From Oxalobacteraceae bacterium OTU3CAMAD1 (GTDB taxonomy: Bacteria; Pseudomonadota; Gammaproteobacteria; Burkholderiales; Burkholderiaceae_D), in assembly GCA_024123915.1 (NCBI GenBank), contig CP099650.1:5146001-5210000 (forward strand): 64,000 nucleotides of DNA, given 5' to 3'. This document shows positions 26,415-35,077 of this stretch, piece by piece. The notes beneath the pieces are model-generated. The model saw nothing but the letters and a program-made list of their open reading frames with translations, had not been told where the DNA came from and ran no database searches. A program made the position numbers and the translations under genes. Each line of letters begins with the position of its first letter. The stretch's first letter is position 1.

Positions 26415-28748
26415 TTACTTATACGCGCCGATGCTGACCGGCTGCATCGGCGTGCCCTCGATGTCGTACGCCGGCGCATAGGTGGTGGTGCCGGCGCCCT
26501 TGGCGGGCGAAGTGCTGCGCAGGTGCAGGTCGGGCGTTCCCGTACGGGTGTACGAGACGAACTGCGGATCGGCGCTGACCGTGCCGGTGGCCACCAGGCC
26601 GTTACGCAAACTGAAGTTGTAGTTGGTGTTCTGGTACACCAGGTTGTTGCGGTAGGTGTTGTGCGTACCAGTCTTGCCCTGTTCAGAGATGCCGTAGCGG
26701 TTATCGTAGACGATGTTGTTGACCACGTGGGTGTAGTCGGCGCCGGCGCTGCTGTGGTAGAAGTCGCCGCCGCCGACGATGATGCCGATCCCCGAGTTGG
26801 CCACAGTGTTGTTGGCGATGATGACGTTGGTGGCGTCATGCCACAAGTGGATCGCCCCCTGCGCGACGCGGTGGACGACGTTGCCGACCACGCTGCCCGT
26901 CGTGCTCACGTAGATGCCGTGCACATGGCTGCAGCCGGCGGGACCGATGTCGTAGACGAAGTTGTTGATGACATCGCCCTTGACGCCGTTGTAGTAGGAA
27001 TCGACGCCGATGGCCGAACCGCCGGTGCCGTCGCAAGCGATGGTCTGGGCGATGTGGTGCACGCGGTTGTTGCGGATGACATCGTAGGAGCCGCCGTTAT
27101 AGATGCCGCTGCGCCACTTGGTGCCGCTCTGGTGCGCGCTGCCGTCGATCTCGAAACCGTTGATCTCGACATAGTTGCCCCGGTTGTCCCAGGCCACGCT
27201 GCTGCTCGAGTTCGCGGGCGGAATGATCTTCGCGCCCCACTTGCTGGTGGAGACGTAGTAGATGCGTCCGTTCGCGGTGCCGTTGGCGTTGGTCCTGAAG
27301 CCGCCCGCGTAGTTGCCGGGCGCGACGTGCACCGTGGTGTTCGGCGAGGCCAGCGCGGCGGCGCGCGCGATCGTCTTCAGCGGCGAGCCCTGCGCGCCGG
27401 AGTTGCTGTCCGAGCCGCCGGTCGACACGTACAGGTGGTTGGCGGTGGTGGGCGTTGGCGTTGGCGTCGGCGTTGGCGTGGGGGTCGGGGTTGGCGTCGG
27501 CGTGGGTGTAGGCGTCGGCGTCGGCGTCGGCGTGGCGCCGCCGTACTCGTAGGCGCCGAGATCGTCGGCGGCGCCGGCCGGGCGGTCCCTGCCGTCGAAG
27601 TCGCGCGGCGGCGCGTCGGCCGCCAGGCCCTTGTCGATCGCCGGCGAAGTCGAGCGCAAATGGTAGTCGCCGCCGCCGGTGCGCACGTAGTTGACGAACT
27701 GCGGCGCCGCCGCGATGGTCGCCACCGCCACGCCCTTCAGGAGCAGATAGCCTTGGGATGACTGCTGAAACATCAGGTTGTTCGCATAGGTGTTGTGTGA
27801 GCCGATGTTGCCCTGTTCGACCACGCCGTAGACGGTGTCGTACACGATGTTGTTGGTCACGCGCGAGTTGTCGCCGGCCGTCGTCGCGTGATAGTAATCG
27901 CCGCTGCCCACCACCACGCCGGTGTGGGACGCGAAGATGGTGTTGTTGACGACGTCGACGCCAGAGGCGTCGTGCCACAAGCGCACCGCCGCGTTCGAGA
28001 CGCCGTAAATGACATTATTCTTGACATCCGTGCCCACGCTGTTGACATAGACACCGAACATGGTGCGGCAACCGTTGGCGCCGATGTCGTGCACCATATT
28101 GTCGCGCACGTCATGCGCGCTGCCCTTGAAATAGCTGTCGGCGCCGATGCCGCCGCCCGACGCGCAGGCGGCGCGTCCGATGTGGTGCACCCGGTTGCCG
28201 GACACGCCGCCGAACGAGCCGCCGGTGTAGATGCCGGTGGTCCACGCGGTGCCGGCGCGCGGCGCGCTGCCGTCGACCTCGAAACCGACGATGTCGACAT
28301 AGTTGCCGCGGTTGTCCCACGCCGCCGACGTGGTGGACGTGGCCGGCGGCACGATCTTCGCCCCCCACTTGCGGTCCGACACATACGTGATCCGCGCGGT
28401 GGCCGTGCCGCTGCTGTTGGTGACGAAGCCGCCGGCGTAGGCGCCGGGCGCGACGTGCACGATGGTGCCGGGCGTGGCCGCTTGCGATGCCCTGCTTATC
28501 GTCAAGAACGGCGCCGCCTGGGTGCCGGGGTTACTGTCTGAACCTGTGGTTGAAACATAGAGCTCGTTGGCGGCCGCCGCGCCGTTGTACGTGACGCTGG
28601 CGGCCAGCACGGGCGCTTGCGCCGCGGCGGCTTGCTTTCCTTCATCGCCGCCGCTGCCGCCGCCGCAAGCGGCCAGCAGCATTGCGCAGGCGCCCAGACC
28701 GATGGTCGTGGCGCTCCCTTGGGACAGGTAGTTGACAGAATTGTTCAT
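26415..28748 (-). CDS. Outer-surface lipoprotein with two tandem right-handed beta-helix domains and a Thr-Pro linker
   Basis: A 777-residue exported protein. The N-terminus carries a lipobox (MLLAAC) after a hydrophobic signal, followed by a Gly/Ser tether. Two homologous parallel beta-helix domains follow, about residues 60-390 and 435-777; compare GNYVDIVGFEVDGSAPRAGT with GNYVEINGFEIDGSAHQSGT. Many NN-x-V and NRVHHI turns mark the coils. They are joined by a Thr-Pro repeat linker. Such domains bind or cleave acidic polysaccharides. The ATG at 28748 has AGGA seven bases upstream, better than 28766. An FNR-type box lies 43 bases upstream. Its place next to wzc suggests it acts on the EPS; lyase, hydrolase or lectin cannot be told. 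Confidence 0.82.
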   Translation of the reverse strand: MNNSVNYLSQGSATTIGLGACAMLLAACGGGSGGDEGKQAAAAQAPVLAASVTYNGAAAANELYVSTTGSDSNPGTQAAPFLTISRASQAATPGTIVHVAPGAYAGGFVTNSSGTATARITYVSDRKWGAKIVPPATSTTSAAWDNRGNYVDIVGFEVDGSAPRAGTAWTTGIYTGGSFGGVSGNRVHHIGRAACASGGGIGADSYFKGSAHDVRDNMVHDIGANGCRTMFGVYVNSVGTDVKNNVIYGVSNAAVRLWHDASGVDVVNNTIFASHTGVVVGSGDYYHATTAGDNSRVTNNIVYDTVYGVVEQGNIGSHNTYANNLMFQQSSQGYLLLKGVAVATIAAAPQFVNYVRTGGGDYHLRSTSPAIDKGLAADAPPRDFDGRDRPAGAADDLGAYEYGGATPTPTPTPTPTPTPTPTPTPTPTPTPTPTTANHLYVSTGGSDSNSGAQGSPLKTIARAAALASPNTTVHVAPGNYAGGFRTNANGTANGRIYYVSTSKWGAKIIPPANSSSSVAWDNRGNYVEINGFEIDGSAHQSGTKWRSGIYNGGSYDVIRNNRVHHIAQTIACDGTGGSAIGVDSYYNGVKGDVINNFVYDIGPAGCSHVHGIYVSTTGSVVGNVVHRVAQGAIHLWHDATNVIIANNTVANSGIGIIVGGGDFYHSSAGADYTHVVNNIVYDNRYGISEQGKTGTHNTYRNNLVYQNTNYNFSLRNGLVATGTVSADPQFVSYTRTGTPDLHLRSTSPAKGAGTTTYAPAYDIEGTPMQPVSIGAYK
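27451..27534. repeat. Fourteen-unit hexanucleotide repeat encoding the Thr-Pro linker
   Basis: Fourteen near-identical hexamers (consensus GGCGTC on the plus strand, ACGCCG in the coding sense), each coding Thr-Pro. Because the unit is six bases, gain or loss of units would change linker length without a frameshift. Confidence 0.9.
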
Positions 28749-28784
28749 CAGACTTTCCTCGTTCATGAAGTGAATGAGGAAGGT

Positions 28785-28798
28785 TTGATCTGAATCAA
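28785..28798 (-). promoter_or_regulatory. Perfect FNR/CRP-family box upstream of the beta-helix lipoprotein gene
   Basis: TTGATCTGAATCAA on the plus strand is a perfect TTGAT-N4-ATCAA; the palindrome extends one base each side. It is centred about 43 bases before the ATG, and a TATAGA lies just upstream on the coding strand, so the box would cover the start of transcription. That position suggests repression rather than class II activation. Confidence 0.6.
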
Positions 28799-28887
28799 AT
28801 TCTATAGTTCAATGCTTTTAGAAAAAAAATTCTGGCAAGACATTCTTACAACAAAAGAATAGGCACGAATAAGTTCAAAAACAGCGC

Positions 28888-28913
28888 AAAAAAAAACGGC
28901 GCCCGCGCGCCGT
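28888..28913 (-). terminator. Rho-independent terminator after the wza-wzc operon
   Basis: On the coding strand ACGGCGC, a four-base loop GCGG and GCGCCGT make a seven-base stem, followed at once by eight or more T. It lies 23 bases after the stop of the Wzc-like gene and separates that operon from the beta-helix gene. Confidence 0.9.
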
Positions 28914-28935
28914 GGGGTTCAACCGGGCCTGCTTG

Positions 28936-31146
28936 CTAGGCGTCGTTGAACACCACGCCGTGCGGCGCGATGCCGGCCTGGTTGAGCCGTTTGACTGACG
29001 CGTTGAGCTGGCTCTCCGTGGTCACGCCGGCGCGGGTGACGAGGAAGACGGCGCCGGCGTGGGCGCCGACGACCAGCGCGTCGGCCGCCTCCATCACCGG
29101 CGGCGCCGTCATGAGCACCACGTCGTAGCGGGCGCCGAGCGACTCGAGCAGGCTGGCCAGATGACGGTGCTGCAGCAGCTCCGTCTGCTGCGGCAGCACG
29201 CTGCCGCAAGGAATGAAATCAAGATGGTCGGCAACCCCGTGGCGCACCGCCATGTGCGGCTGCAGCGCGCCGGCCAGGCACTCGGCCAGCCCGCCGCAAC
29301 GCTCGATGCCGAAATACTCGTGCAGCCGGCCGTCGCGCAGGTCGGCGTCGATCAGCAAGGTGCGCTTGCCCCCCGAGGCCATCAGCAGCGCCAGGTTGAC
29401 CGACACGAACGAGGCGCCCACGCGCCGCGTCGGCCCCAGGCAGCTGACGACGTTGTTGCGGCTGTGCGGCAACACGAATTGCAGCGCGGCGCGGAACGCC
29501 CGCAGGCTCTCGGCGGCCGCGTCGTCCGGCGCCGCCTGCGCCAGCAGCAGCGGCGCCCGCTTGCGCGCCTGCCGCCGCAGGCGGTCCTGGCTGCGGCTGT
29601 GCGGGATGGTCGCGTGCACCGTGCGCGCGCCCAGCATCGCCTCGATGCGCTCGGGGTCGTCGATGCCGCCGCCCACGGCCTTGCTGGCGAAGGCCAGCAG
29701 CGCGCCCAGGAACAGGCCGGTGACCATGCCCAACACTACGATCAGCGAGCGGTTCGGCTTGAGCGGGCGCTCCGGCGCCACCGGCATGTCGACCATGCGC
29801 ACGTTGCCGACCCGCCCCACCGCCACCAGGCGCAACTGTTGCGCCGTGTTCAGCAGCTCGGTGTACAGGTCGGTGCTGACCTTGACGTCGCGCGCCAGGC
29901 GCGCCTGTTCCTGCTCGACCAGCGGCAGGCGCTTGATGCGCGCCTCGAGCTCGTCGATCTCGCGCAAGGTCTCGCGGCTCTGCTGGTTCAGCGCCTGCAG
30001 CAGCGGATGCTCGTCGGTGTAGCGCCCCAGCAGCTCGGCGCGCTTTTGCGTCAGGGTGCTGCGGCGCGTCTGCGCCGCCGCCAGCGTGTCGAGCGCGATG
30101 CGCACTTCCTGCTCCAGGTTGACGGTGGCGTGGCTGCTGCGGTAGCCGTTGTAGCTGGCCTCGGCGCTTTCGAGCTGGTGGCGCAGCACCGGCAACTGGC
30201 GGTCGAGGAAGGCCAGCGTCTTTTGCGCCTCCTCGGTGCGCCGCGCCAGGTTTTGCCGCATGTATTCGCTGCCGATCTCGGTCAGCGTGGCGTACACCTG
30301 CTGCGGGTTGGCGCCGTGCAGCTTGACCGCGATGACCCCCGACTGCTTGCCTTGCTCGGCGATCTGCAGCGAGCGCTGCACCTGTTCGAGCGCGGCCAGG
30401 CGCGAGCTGCGGCGCAAGGTGAAGCGGGCGCCGGGGTTGGCGCGCAGCCGCGTCACCACCAGGTCGATGGCGCCGTCGGGGCCGGCGGCGTGCGCCGCCA
30501 GTCCCGTCTCGCCCTCCAGCACGGGGCGCCCCTTGCCGTCGCCGAGCCGGTAGCGTCCGCCGCCGAGCGCGGTGATGGTGAAGTCATGGTTGTACATGGC
30601 GTCGGGCACGTCGAAGCTGGCGACCTCGATTTTCTCGCCGCCCCACACATAGCCGCCACGGCCGAACAGGCCGGGCGCGGACAACGCGCTGCCGCGGCGC
30701 GCCGCGATCCACTCGCCGCCCAGCGGGAAATAGCGCGGCCGCGCGTCGATGTACAGGCGCAGGGTATCGACCGCGCGCGCCACCACCAGCCGCGAGTGCA
30801 GCAGCTCCATCTCGGCGATCGCCGCCTTCTTGGTTTCGAACAGCGACGAGACGTCGTTGAGGATGTTCTTCGACGTGTTCGGGGTGTCCTCCTCCACGTG
30901 CAGCAGCATGTTGGCCTCGTACACCGGGCGCGCGGCCAGCGCGTAGGCCAGCGCCGCCAGGGTGCACAGCGCGGCCACGCCGAGGATCAGCCAGCGCCGC
31001 GCGACCAGCGTCTGGAAGTACGAGCGCCACGCCAGCGCGCCGGGATCCGGCTCGGGCAGCGGGTCGACCCGCTCGATCAGTTGGGTCGGCGCGGCGATAC
31101 CGCGCAGCGCGCGCAGTTGCGGCGGGTTGTCGTAAGCTTCATTCAT
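28936..31146 (-). CDS. Wzc-like polysaccharide co-polymerase with degenerate kinase domain
   Basis: A 736-residue inner-membrane chain-length protein of the PCP-2a group, working with Wza and Wzy. The first transmembrane helix is near residues 45-65 (WLILGVAALCTLAALAYALA), the periplasmic coiled-coil part runs to about 470, and the second helix is RSLIVVLGMVTGLFLGALLA. The C-terminal 170 residues have the tyrosine-kinase fold, with LLIDADLRDGRLHEYFG intact. The Walker A region reads GPTRRVGAS, lacking the lysine of GKS/T. The Walker B region reads VVLMTAPPV, lacking the aspartate. There is no C-terminal tyrosine cluster. Kinase activity is therefore unlikely. The ATG at 31146 lies seven bases after the Wza gene. 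Confidence 0.85.
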   Translation of the reverse strand: MNEAYDNPPQLRALRGIAAPTQLIERVDPLPEPDPGALAWRSYFQTLVARRWLILGVAALCTLAALAYALAARPVYEANMLLHVEEDTPNTSKNILNDVSSLFETKKAAIAEMELLHSRLVVARAVDTLRLYIDARPRYFPLGGEWIAARRGSALSAPGLFGRGGYVWGGEKIEVASFDVPDAMYNHDFTITALGGGRYRLGDGKGRPVLEGETGLAAHAAGPDGAIDLVVTRLRANPGARFTLRRSSRLAALEQVQRSLQIAEQGKQSGVIAVKLHGANPQQVYATLTEIGSEYMRQNLARRTEEAQKTLAFLDRQLPVLRHQLESAEASYNGYRSSHATVNLEQEVRIALDTLAAAQTRRSTLTQKRAELLGRYTDEHPLLQALNQQSRETLREIDELEARIKRLPLVEQEQARLARDVKVSTDLYTELLNTAQQLRLVAVGRVGNVRMVDMPVAPERPLKPNRSLIVVLGMVTGLFLGALLAFASKAVGGGIDDPERIEAMLGARTVHATIPHSRSQDRLRRQARKRAPLLLAQAAPDDAAAESLRAFRAALQFVLPHSRNNVVSCLGPTRRVGASFVSVNLALLMASGGKRTLLIDADLRDGRLHEYFGIERCGGLAECLAGALQPHMAVRHGVADHLDFIPCGSVLPQQTELLQHRHLASLLESLGARYDVVLMTAPPVMEAADALVVGAHAGAVFLVTRAGVTTESQLNASVKRLNQAGIAPHGVVFNDA

Positions 31147-31153
31147 GGGGGGC

Positions 31154-32281
31154 CTATGGTCTGGTGGTGGCGCCGACGGCGGACGACAGCTCGCCCGGGA
31201 ACAGCTGGCTGATCGCGCGGTGCCAGTTGGCCAGCGGCGAGGCGGCCACGTACACAACATCCTTGGCGCGCAGCTCGAAGCGCTCGGCCAGCGCCAGCGC
31301 CCGCGACGGCCGGGCGTCGAGCCGGTACACGCGCGGCCCCTGCGCCGTCTGCCGCACCACGTACACCTGGCCGGCGTCGCCGCTCTGCGGATTGATGCCG
31401 CCGACCTCGCCGAGCGCCTCGTTCAGGGTCAGGCGGCCGTCGTGCATGGTCAGCGAGCGCGGTTGCAGCACCTCGCCGGCGACGAACACCTTGCTCTCGT
31501 CGCGCGGCGGCACCCGCACGATGTCGCCGTTGACCAGCATCACGGCGGCGGCATGGCGGCCGTCGCGCAGCGCGCGGATCAGGTCGACCTTGTGGCGCCG
31601 GCCCGCGCGCTCGACGGTGATGCGGCTCTGGTCGGCGCTGGGCGTCAGGCCGCCGGCGCGGTTGATCGCCTCGAGCAGGGTCATCGGAATATCGTTGACG
31701 GTTTGCAGGCCCGGCGTGCGCACCTCGCCGTCGATGTAGACCCGCTGGCTGCGGTAGGCCTGCACACTGAGCGTGACGCGCGGATCGCGGAAGTAGCGCG
31801 TCAGCCGCTTGGTCAGCAAGGCGCCGGCCTGCTCGCGCGTCAGCCCGGCGAAGTCCATGGTGCCGGCGAACGGAAAATGCAGCTTGCCCTGCTGGTCGAT
31901 GACGAAGCTGGCGGCCGGCGGCCCCAACCCGGCGCCGTCGACGCCCTGGTCGCGCGCGACCGCGCCGGTCAGTTCCGGATGGTCCCACAAGGTGATCGCC
32001 AGCACGTCGCCGACACCCAGGATGTAGGTGTACACGCCGGGCTCGGTGACCGCCAGGTTGCCTAGGTCCTGGCCGGCCGCCGGCGCGCCGGCGTTGCCGC
32101 GCTGCTCGGCGTCGAGCCATTGCTCTGTGATGGGTATGACTTCGGCGTCGTCCGGCGCCGGCGCGCTGTGCATGCTGGTGGCGCATCCGCCCAGCAACAC
32201 GCACAGCGCGAGCGCCGCCGGCAGATATGCGGGGCGGAAATTAAAGCGGAAATGAAAAAAGGATGGTGCGACGTTGTGCAT
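31154..32281 (-). CDS. wza: Wza-type outer-membrane polysaccharide export lipoprotein
   Basis: A 375-residue outer-membrane lipoprotein forming the EPS exit channel. The signal peptide ends at the lipobox VLLGGC. The poly-export domain follows (YILGVGDVLAITLWDHPEL near residue 80, then IDQQGKLHFPFAGTMDFAGL). SLBB-type domains follow: VYIDGEVRTPGLQTVNDIPM and VFVAGEVLQPRSLTMHDGRL. A GGAGG stands six bases before the ATG at 32281; a reading from 32341 would add 20 residues before the signal peptide. It leads a two-gene operon with the Wzc-like protein and has an FNR-type box about 58 bases upstream of the ATG. Confidence 0.93.
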   Translation of the reverse strand: MHNVAPSFFHFRFNFRPAYLPAALALCVLLGGCATSMHSAPAPDDAEVIPITEQWLDAEQRGNAGAPAAGQDLGNLAVTEPGVYTYILGVGDVLAITLWDHPELTGAVARDQGVDGAGLGPPAASFVIDQQGKLHFPFAGTMDFAGLTREQAGALLTKRLTRYFRDPRVTLSVQAYRSQRVYIDGEVRTPGLQTVNDIPMTLLEAINRAGGLTPSADQSRITVERAGRRHKVDLIRALRDGRHAAAVMLVNGDIVRVPPRDESKVFVAGEVLQPRSLTMHDGRLTLNEALGEVGGINPQSGDAGQVYVVRQTAQGPRVYRLDARPSRALALAERFELRAKDVVYVAASPLANWHRAISQLFPGELSSAVGATTRP

Positions 32282-32332
32282 GACAGGCCTCCGGAAGCTC
32301 GACCAGAGTAGATCGCGTCCCGGTGTGCGGCC

Positions 32333-32346
32333 TTGTTTCACATCAA
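32333..32346 (-). promoter_or_regulatory. FNR/CRP-family box upstream of wza
   Basis: On the coding strand TTGATGTGAAACAA matches TTGAT-N4-ATCAA at nine of ten defined positions. Its centre is 41.5 bases before 32298, and TACTCT at 32310-32305 is a possible -10 for a start there, giving class II activator geometry. Confidence 0.55.
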
Positions 32347-32380
32347 ACGCGCGCCTGTGCGGCGCGACCTGCGCGGCCGA

Positions 32381-35077
32381 CTAGGCGGCGACCTCGCTGC
32401 ACCGGACGGGCGCCGGCGCGGCGTCCATGGAGCGTTCCAGCAACGCCGCCAGTAGCTCCGGCGGCAGCGGCTCGCTGAACAGATAGCCTTGCATCTCGTC
32501 GCAGCCGTTGGCGCGCAGGAAGCCGCGCTGCTGCTCGGTTTCCACGCCTTCGGCGATCACGCGCAGCTTGAGCCGGTGCGCCAGGCCGATGATGGAGCTG
32601 GCGATGGCCTGGTCGCCGGCGCTGTGCGCCAGGTCGCGCACGAAGGACTTGTCGATCTTGAGGGTGCTGATCGGGAACGACTTGAGCGCCGACAGGCTCG
32701 AGTAACCGGTGCCGAAGTCGTCGATCGACAGCGCCACGCCCATCGCGCGCAGCTGCTCCATCTTGCCGAGCGCGCGCGTGAGGTCGCGCATGATCACGCC
32801 TTCGGTCACCTCCAGCTCCAGCCAGCGCGGCGCCATGTCGCTGTCGGCCAGCGCCTGCGCCACCCGCTCGACCAGCCGCCCCTCCTCGAACTGGCGCGGC
32901 GACACGTTGACCGAGATGCACAGCGGCGGCAGGCCGGCGTCCTGCCAGGCGCGGTTCTGGTGGCACGCCTCGCGCAGCACCCACTCGCCCAGCGCCACGA
33001 TCATGCCGCTTTCCTCGGCCAGCGGAATGAAACGGTCCGGCCCGATCACGCCGTGCTCCGGATGCACCCAGCGCACCAGCGCCTCCGCGCCGAAAATGCG
33101 GCCGGTGCGCAGGTCTACCTTGGGCTGGTACACCAGCCGGAACTGGCGATGCTCCAGCGCCTGGCGCATGCCCTCGAGCAGCACCAGCTTCTGTTCGATC
33201 TGGGCGTTCATTTCGCGCGCATAGAACTGGCAATTGTTCTTGCCCAGCTCCTTGGCGCGGTACATCGCCGCGTCGGCGTGCATCAGCAGCGTTTCGGCGT
33301 CGGCGCCGTCGTCGGGATGGACCGCCACGCCGATGCTGCAGCTGACCTGCACCTGCTGTCCGCCCACGCAGATCGGTTGCAGCACCGCCTCGCGCACCCG
33401 TTCCAGCACCGCCGACGCGCCGTCGCCCCCGCCTTCTCCAGCGGTCTGGCGCAGCATCAGCACGAACTCGTCGCCGCCGAAACGGCCCACGGTGTCGCCA
33501 GGGCGCAGGCAGGCCGCCATCCGTCCCGCCACCACCTTGAGCAGCGCGTCGCCGGCGTTGTGTCCCAGGCCGTCGTTGACCAATTTAAAACCGTCGAGGT
33601 CGATGAACGCCACCAGCAAGGCGGCATCGACAGCATGCGCCTCGGCCACCGTCAGTTCCAGCCGCTCGGTGATCAAAATACGGTTCGGCAATCCGGTCAG
33701 CGTGTCGTGGTGCGCCAGGTGCTGCATGCGCTCTTCGGCCAGCTTGCGCTCGGTGATGTCGCGCACGATCGCCACCACGCCGCCTTCGACCGGCACCACC
33801 TGCTGGTGCAGCCAGCGCGCGCTCAGCTCGGGGATGGTGTTCTCCCATTCCTGCTCGTGCACGCCGCCGGCCTGCGTCACGCGCACCAGCTCGGCGAACA
33901 TGCCGTTCTCGCGCGCCATCGGCACCAGCCGCAGCAAGGTGGTGCGGCACAGGCGTTCGCGGCTCACGCCGGTGAACTGTGCGGCGCGCGAATTGGCGTC
34001 GACAATGCTGAAGTCAACGACCGCGCCGGCGCCGTCGCGCACCTCGCGCATGACGAAGAAAGCGTCCAGGCTGGCCGCCGACGCCGCCGCGTAGGTTTCC
34101 TGCGCGCGCCGCACGCGGGCGCGGTGGCGCGCGCCCTGCCACGACCACAGCCACAGCAGGCCGGTGGCGATCGCCAGCGCCAGGCTGGCCGCGCCGGCCC
34201 GCCACAGCATCTCGCGGCGCTTGCGCTCGAACCCAGCCATCTGCTCCTTTTCGTCGAGGCCGGCGACCACCTTGAGCGCCGCGCCGTGCAGTTCGCTGAC
34301 GCCGCTGAAGCGGCGCACACCGTCCTGCGGGTCGGGCCGGGCAGCCGCCTGCACCTCGGGCGGCGTCGCTTGGGCCACCAGGCGCTGGCCGAACGACACC
34401 TTGTCGCCGATGCGCAGGGCGCGCACCACGCCGTCCGCGCCGACCAGCCCCAGCATGCCGCGCTCGCCCATGCGGCTGCGCTCGTAGCTGCTGGTGAAAT
34501 ACGCGGGATCGGTTTCGACCATGACGACGCCGGCGAAGTTGCCCTTCTCGTCATCGAGCCGGCGCGTGAAGTGCAGGTGCCACTCGGTGTTGGCGACATC
34601 GCGCGTGGGCTCGCCGACAAAGGTGGAACCGCTATCGCGTTCCTGGTGGAAGTTGAAATAGCGCTGGTCTGCCACCGAGATCGGCGCCGCGCGCGGACTG
34701 CTGGCGACCGTCATGCCGTCGCGGTCGACGATGCTGACGGCGAACACCAGGCCGGACGGCAGCAAGCCCTCGCGCCCCAGTTCCGGCAGCGCGCCCAGGG
34801 TGCCGCGCCGCTCGACCGCGTACTTGAGCACGCGCAGCGTTTGATCGATGCCGTCCAGGCCGCGCGCCACCTGCGCCTCGTAGGTGCCCAGCACCTCGCG
34901 CAGCGAATCGGCGGCGGCCGCGCGCGCGCGTCCCCGTTCGACGTCGATCTCGTGCAGCGACAGCAGCCAGATCGCCACCAGCAGCAGCAGCGCGAACAGC
35001 GGCAGCGAGATATGCGTGTCGAGCCCGCGCCGCAGCCAGCGCGCGCGCAGGCTGTCGCCGGCCTTGGGCGCCGTCAT
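32381..35077 (-). CDS. Membrane sensor with Cache, PAS, GGDEF and EAL domains
   Basis: An 898-residue c-di-GMP enzyme. Two transmembrane helices (about 24-42 and 293-312) enclose a periplasmic double-Cache-like sensor of about 250 residues (with FNFHQERDSGSTFVGEPTRD). A PAS domain follows at about 330-450. The GGDEF motif is intact (GRFGGDEFVLML near 530) and has an RxxD inhibitory site (RPGD). The EAL motif is intact (EALVRW near 662), with DDFGTGYSS and KIDKSFV present. It could make or degrade c-di-GMP. The gene overlaps the PstS-like gene by four bases and lies directly upstream of wza, so it is a strong candidate for local EPS control. Confidence 0.92.
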   Translation of the reverse strand: MTAPKAGDSLRARWLRRGLDTHISLPLFALLLLVAIWLLSLHEIDVERGRARAAAADSLREVLGTYEAQVARGLDGIDQTLRVLKYAVERRGTLGALPELGREGLLPSGLVFAVSIVDRDGMTVASSPRAAPISVADQRYFNFHQERDSGSTFVGEPTRDVANTEWHLHFTRRLDDEKGNFAGVVMVETDPAYFTSSYERSRMGERGMLGLVGADGVVRALRIGDKVSFGQRLVAQATPPEVQAAARPDPQDGVRRFSGVSELHGAALKVVAGLDEKEQMAGFERKRREMLWRAGAASLALAIATGLLWLWSWQGARHRARVRRAQETYAAASAASLDAFFVMREVRDGAGAVVDFSIVDANSRAAQFTGVSRERLCRTTLLRLVPMARENGMFAELVRVTQAGGVHEQEWENTIPELSARWLHQQVVPVEGGVVAIVRDITERKLAEERMQHLAHHDTLTGLPNRILITERLELTVAEAHAVDAALLVAFIDLDGFKLVNDGLGHNAGDALLKVVAGRMAACLRPGDTVGRFGGDEFVLMLRQTAGEGGGDGASAVLERVREAVLQPICVGGQQVQVSCSIGVAVHPDDGADAETLLMHADAAMYRAKELGKNNCQFYAREMNAQIEQKLVLLEGMRQALEHRQFRLVYQPKVDLRTGRIFGAEALVRWVHPEHGVIGPDRFIPLAEESGMIVALGEWVLREACHQNRAWQDAGLPPLCISVNVSPRQFEEGRLVERVAQALADSDMAPRWLELEVTEGVIMRDLTRALGKMEQLRAMGVALSIDDFGTGYSSLSALKSFPISTLKIDKSFVRDLAHSAGDQAIASSIIGLAHRLKLRVIAEGVETEQQRGFLRANGCDEMQGYLFSEPLPPELLAALLERSMDAAPAPVRCSEVAA

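Noticed and set aside
27313-27552. Plus-strand open frame ending in a long Val-Gly repeat
   Set aside because: It is the reverse reading of the Thr-Pro linker repeat and has no independent support.
32350-32366. Hairpin between the GGDEF-EAL gene and wza as a terminator
   Set aside because: CGCGCC-N5-GGCGCG is a six-base stem, but only three T follow on the coding strand and it abuts the wza control region.
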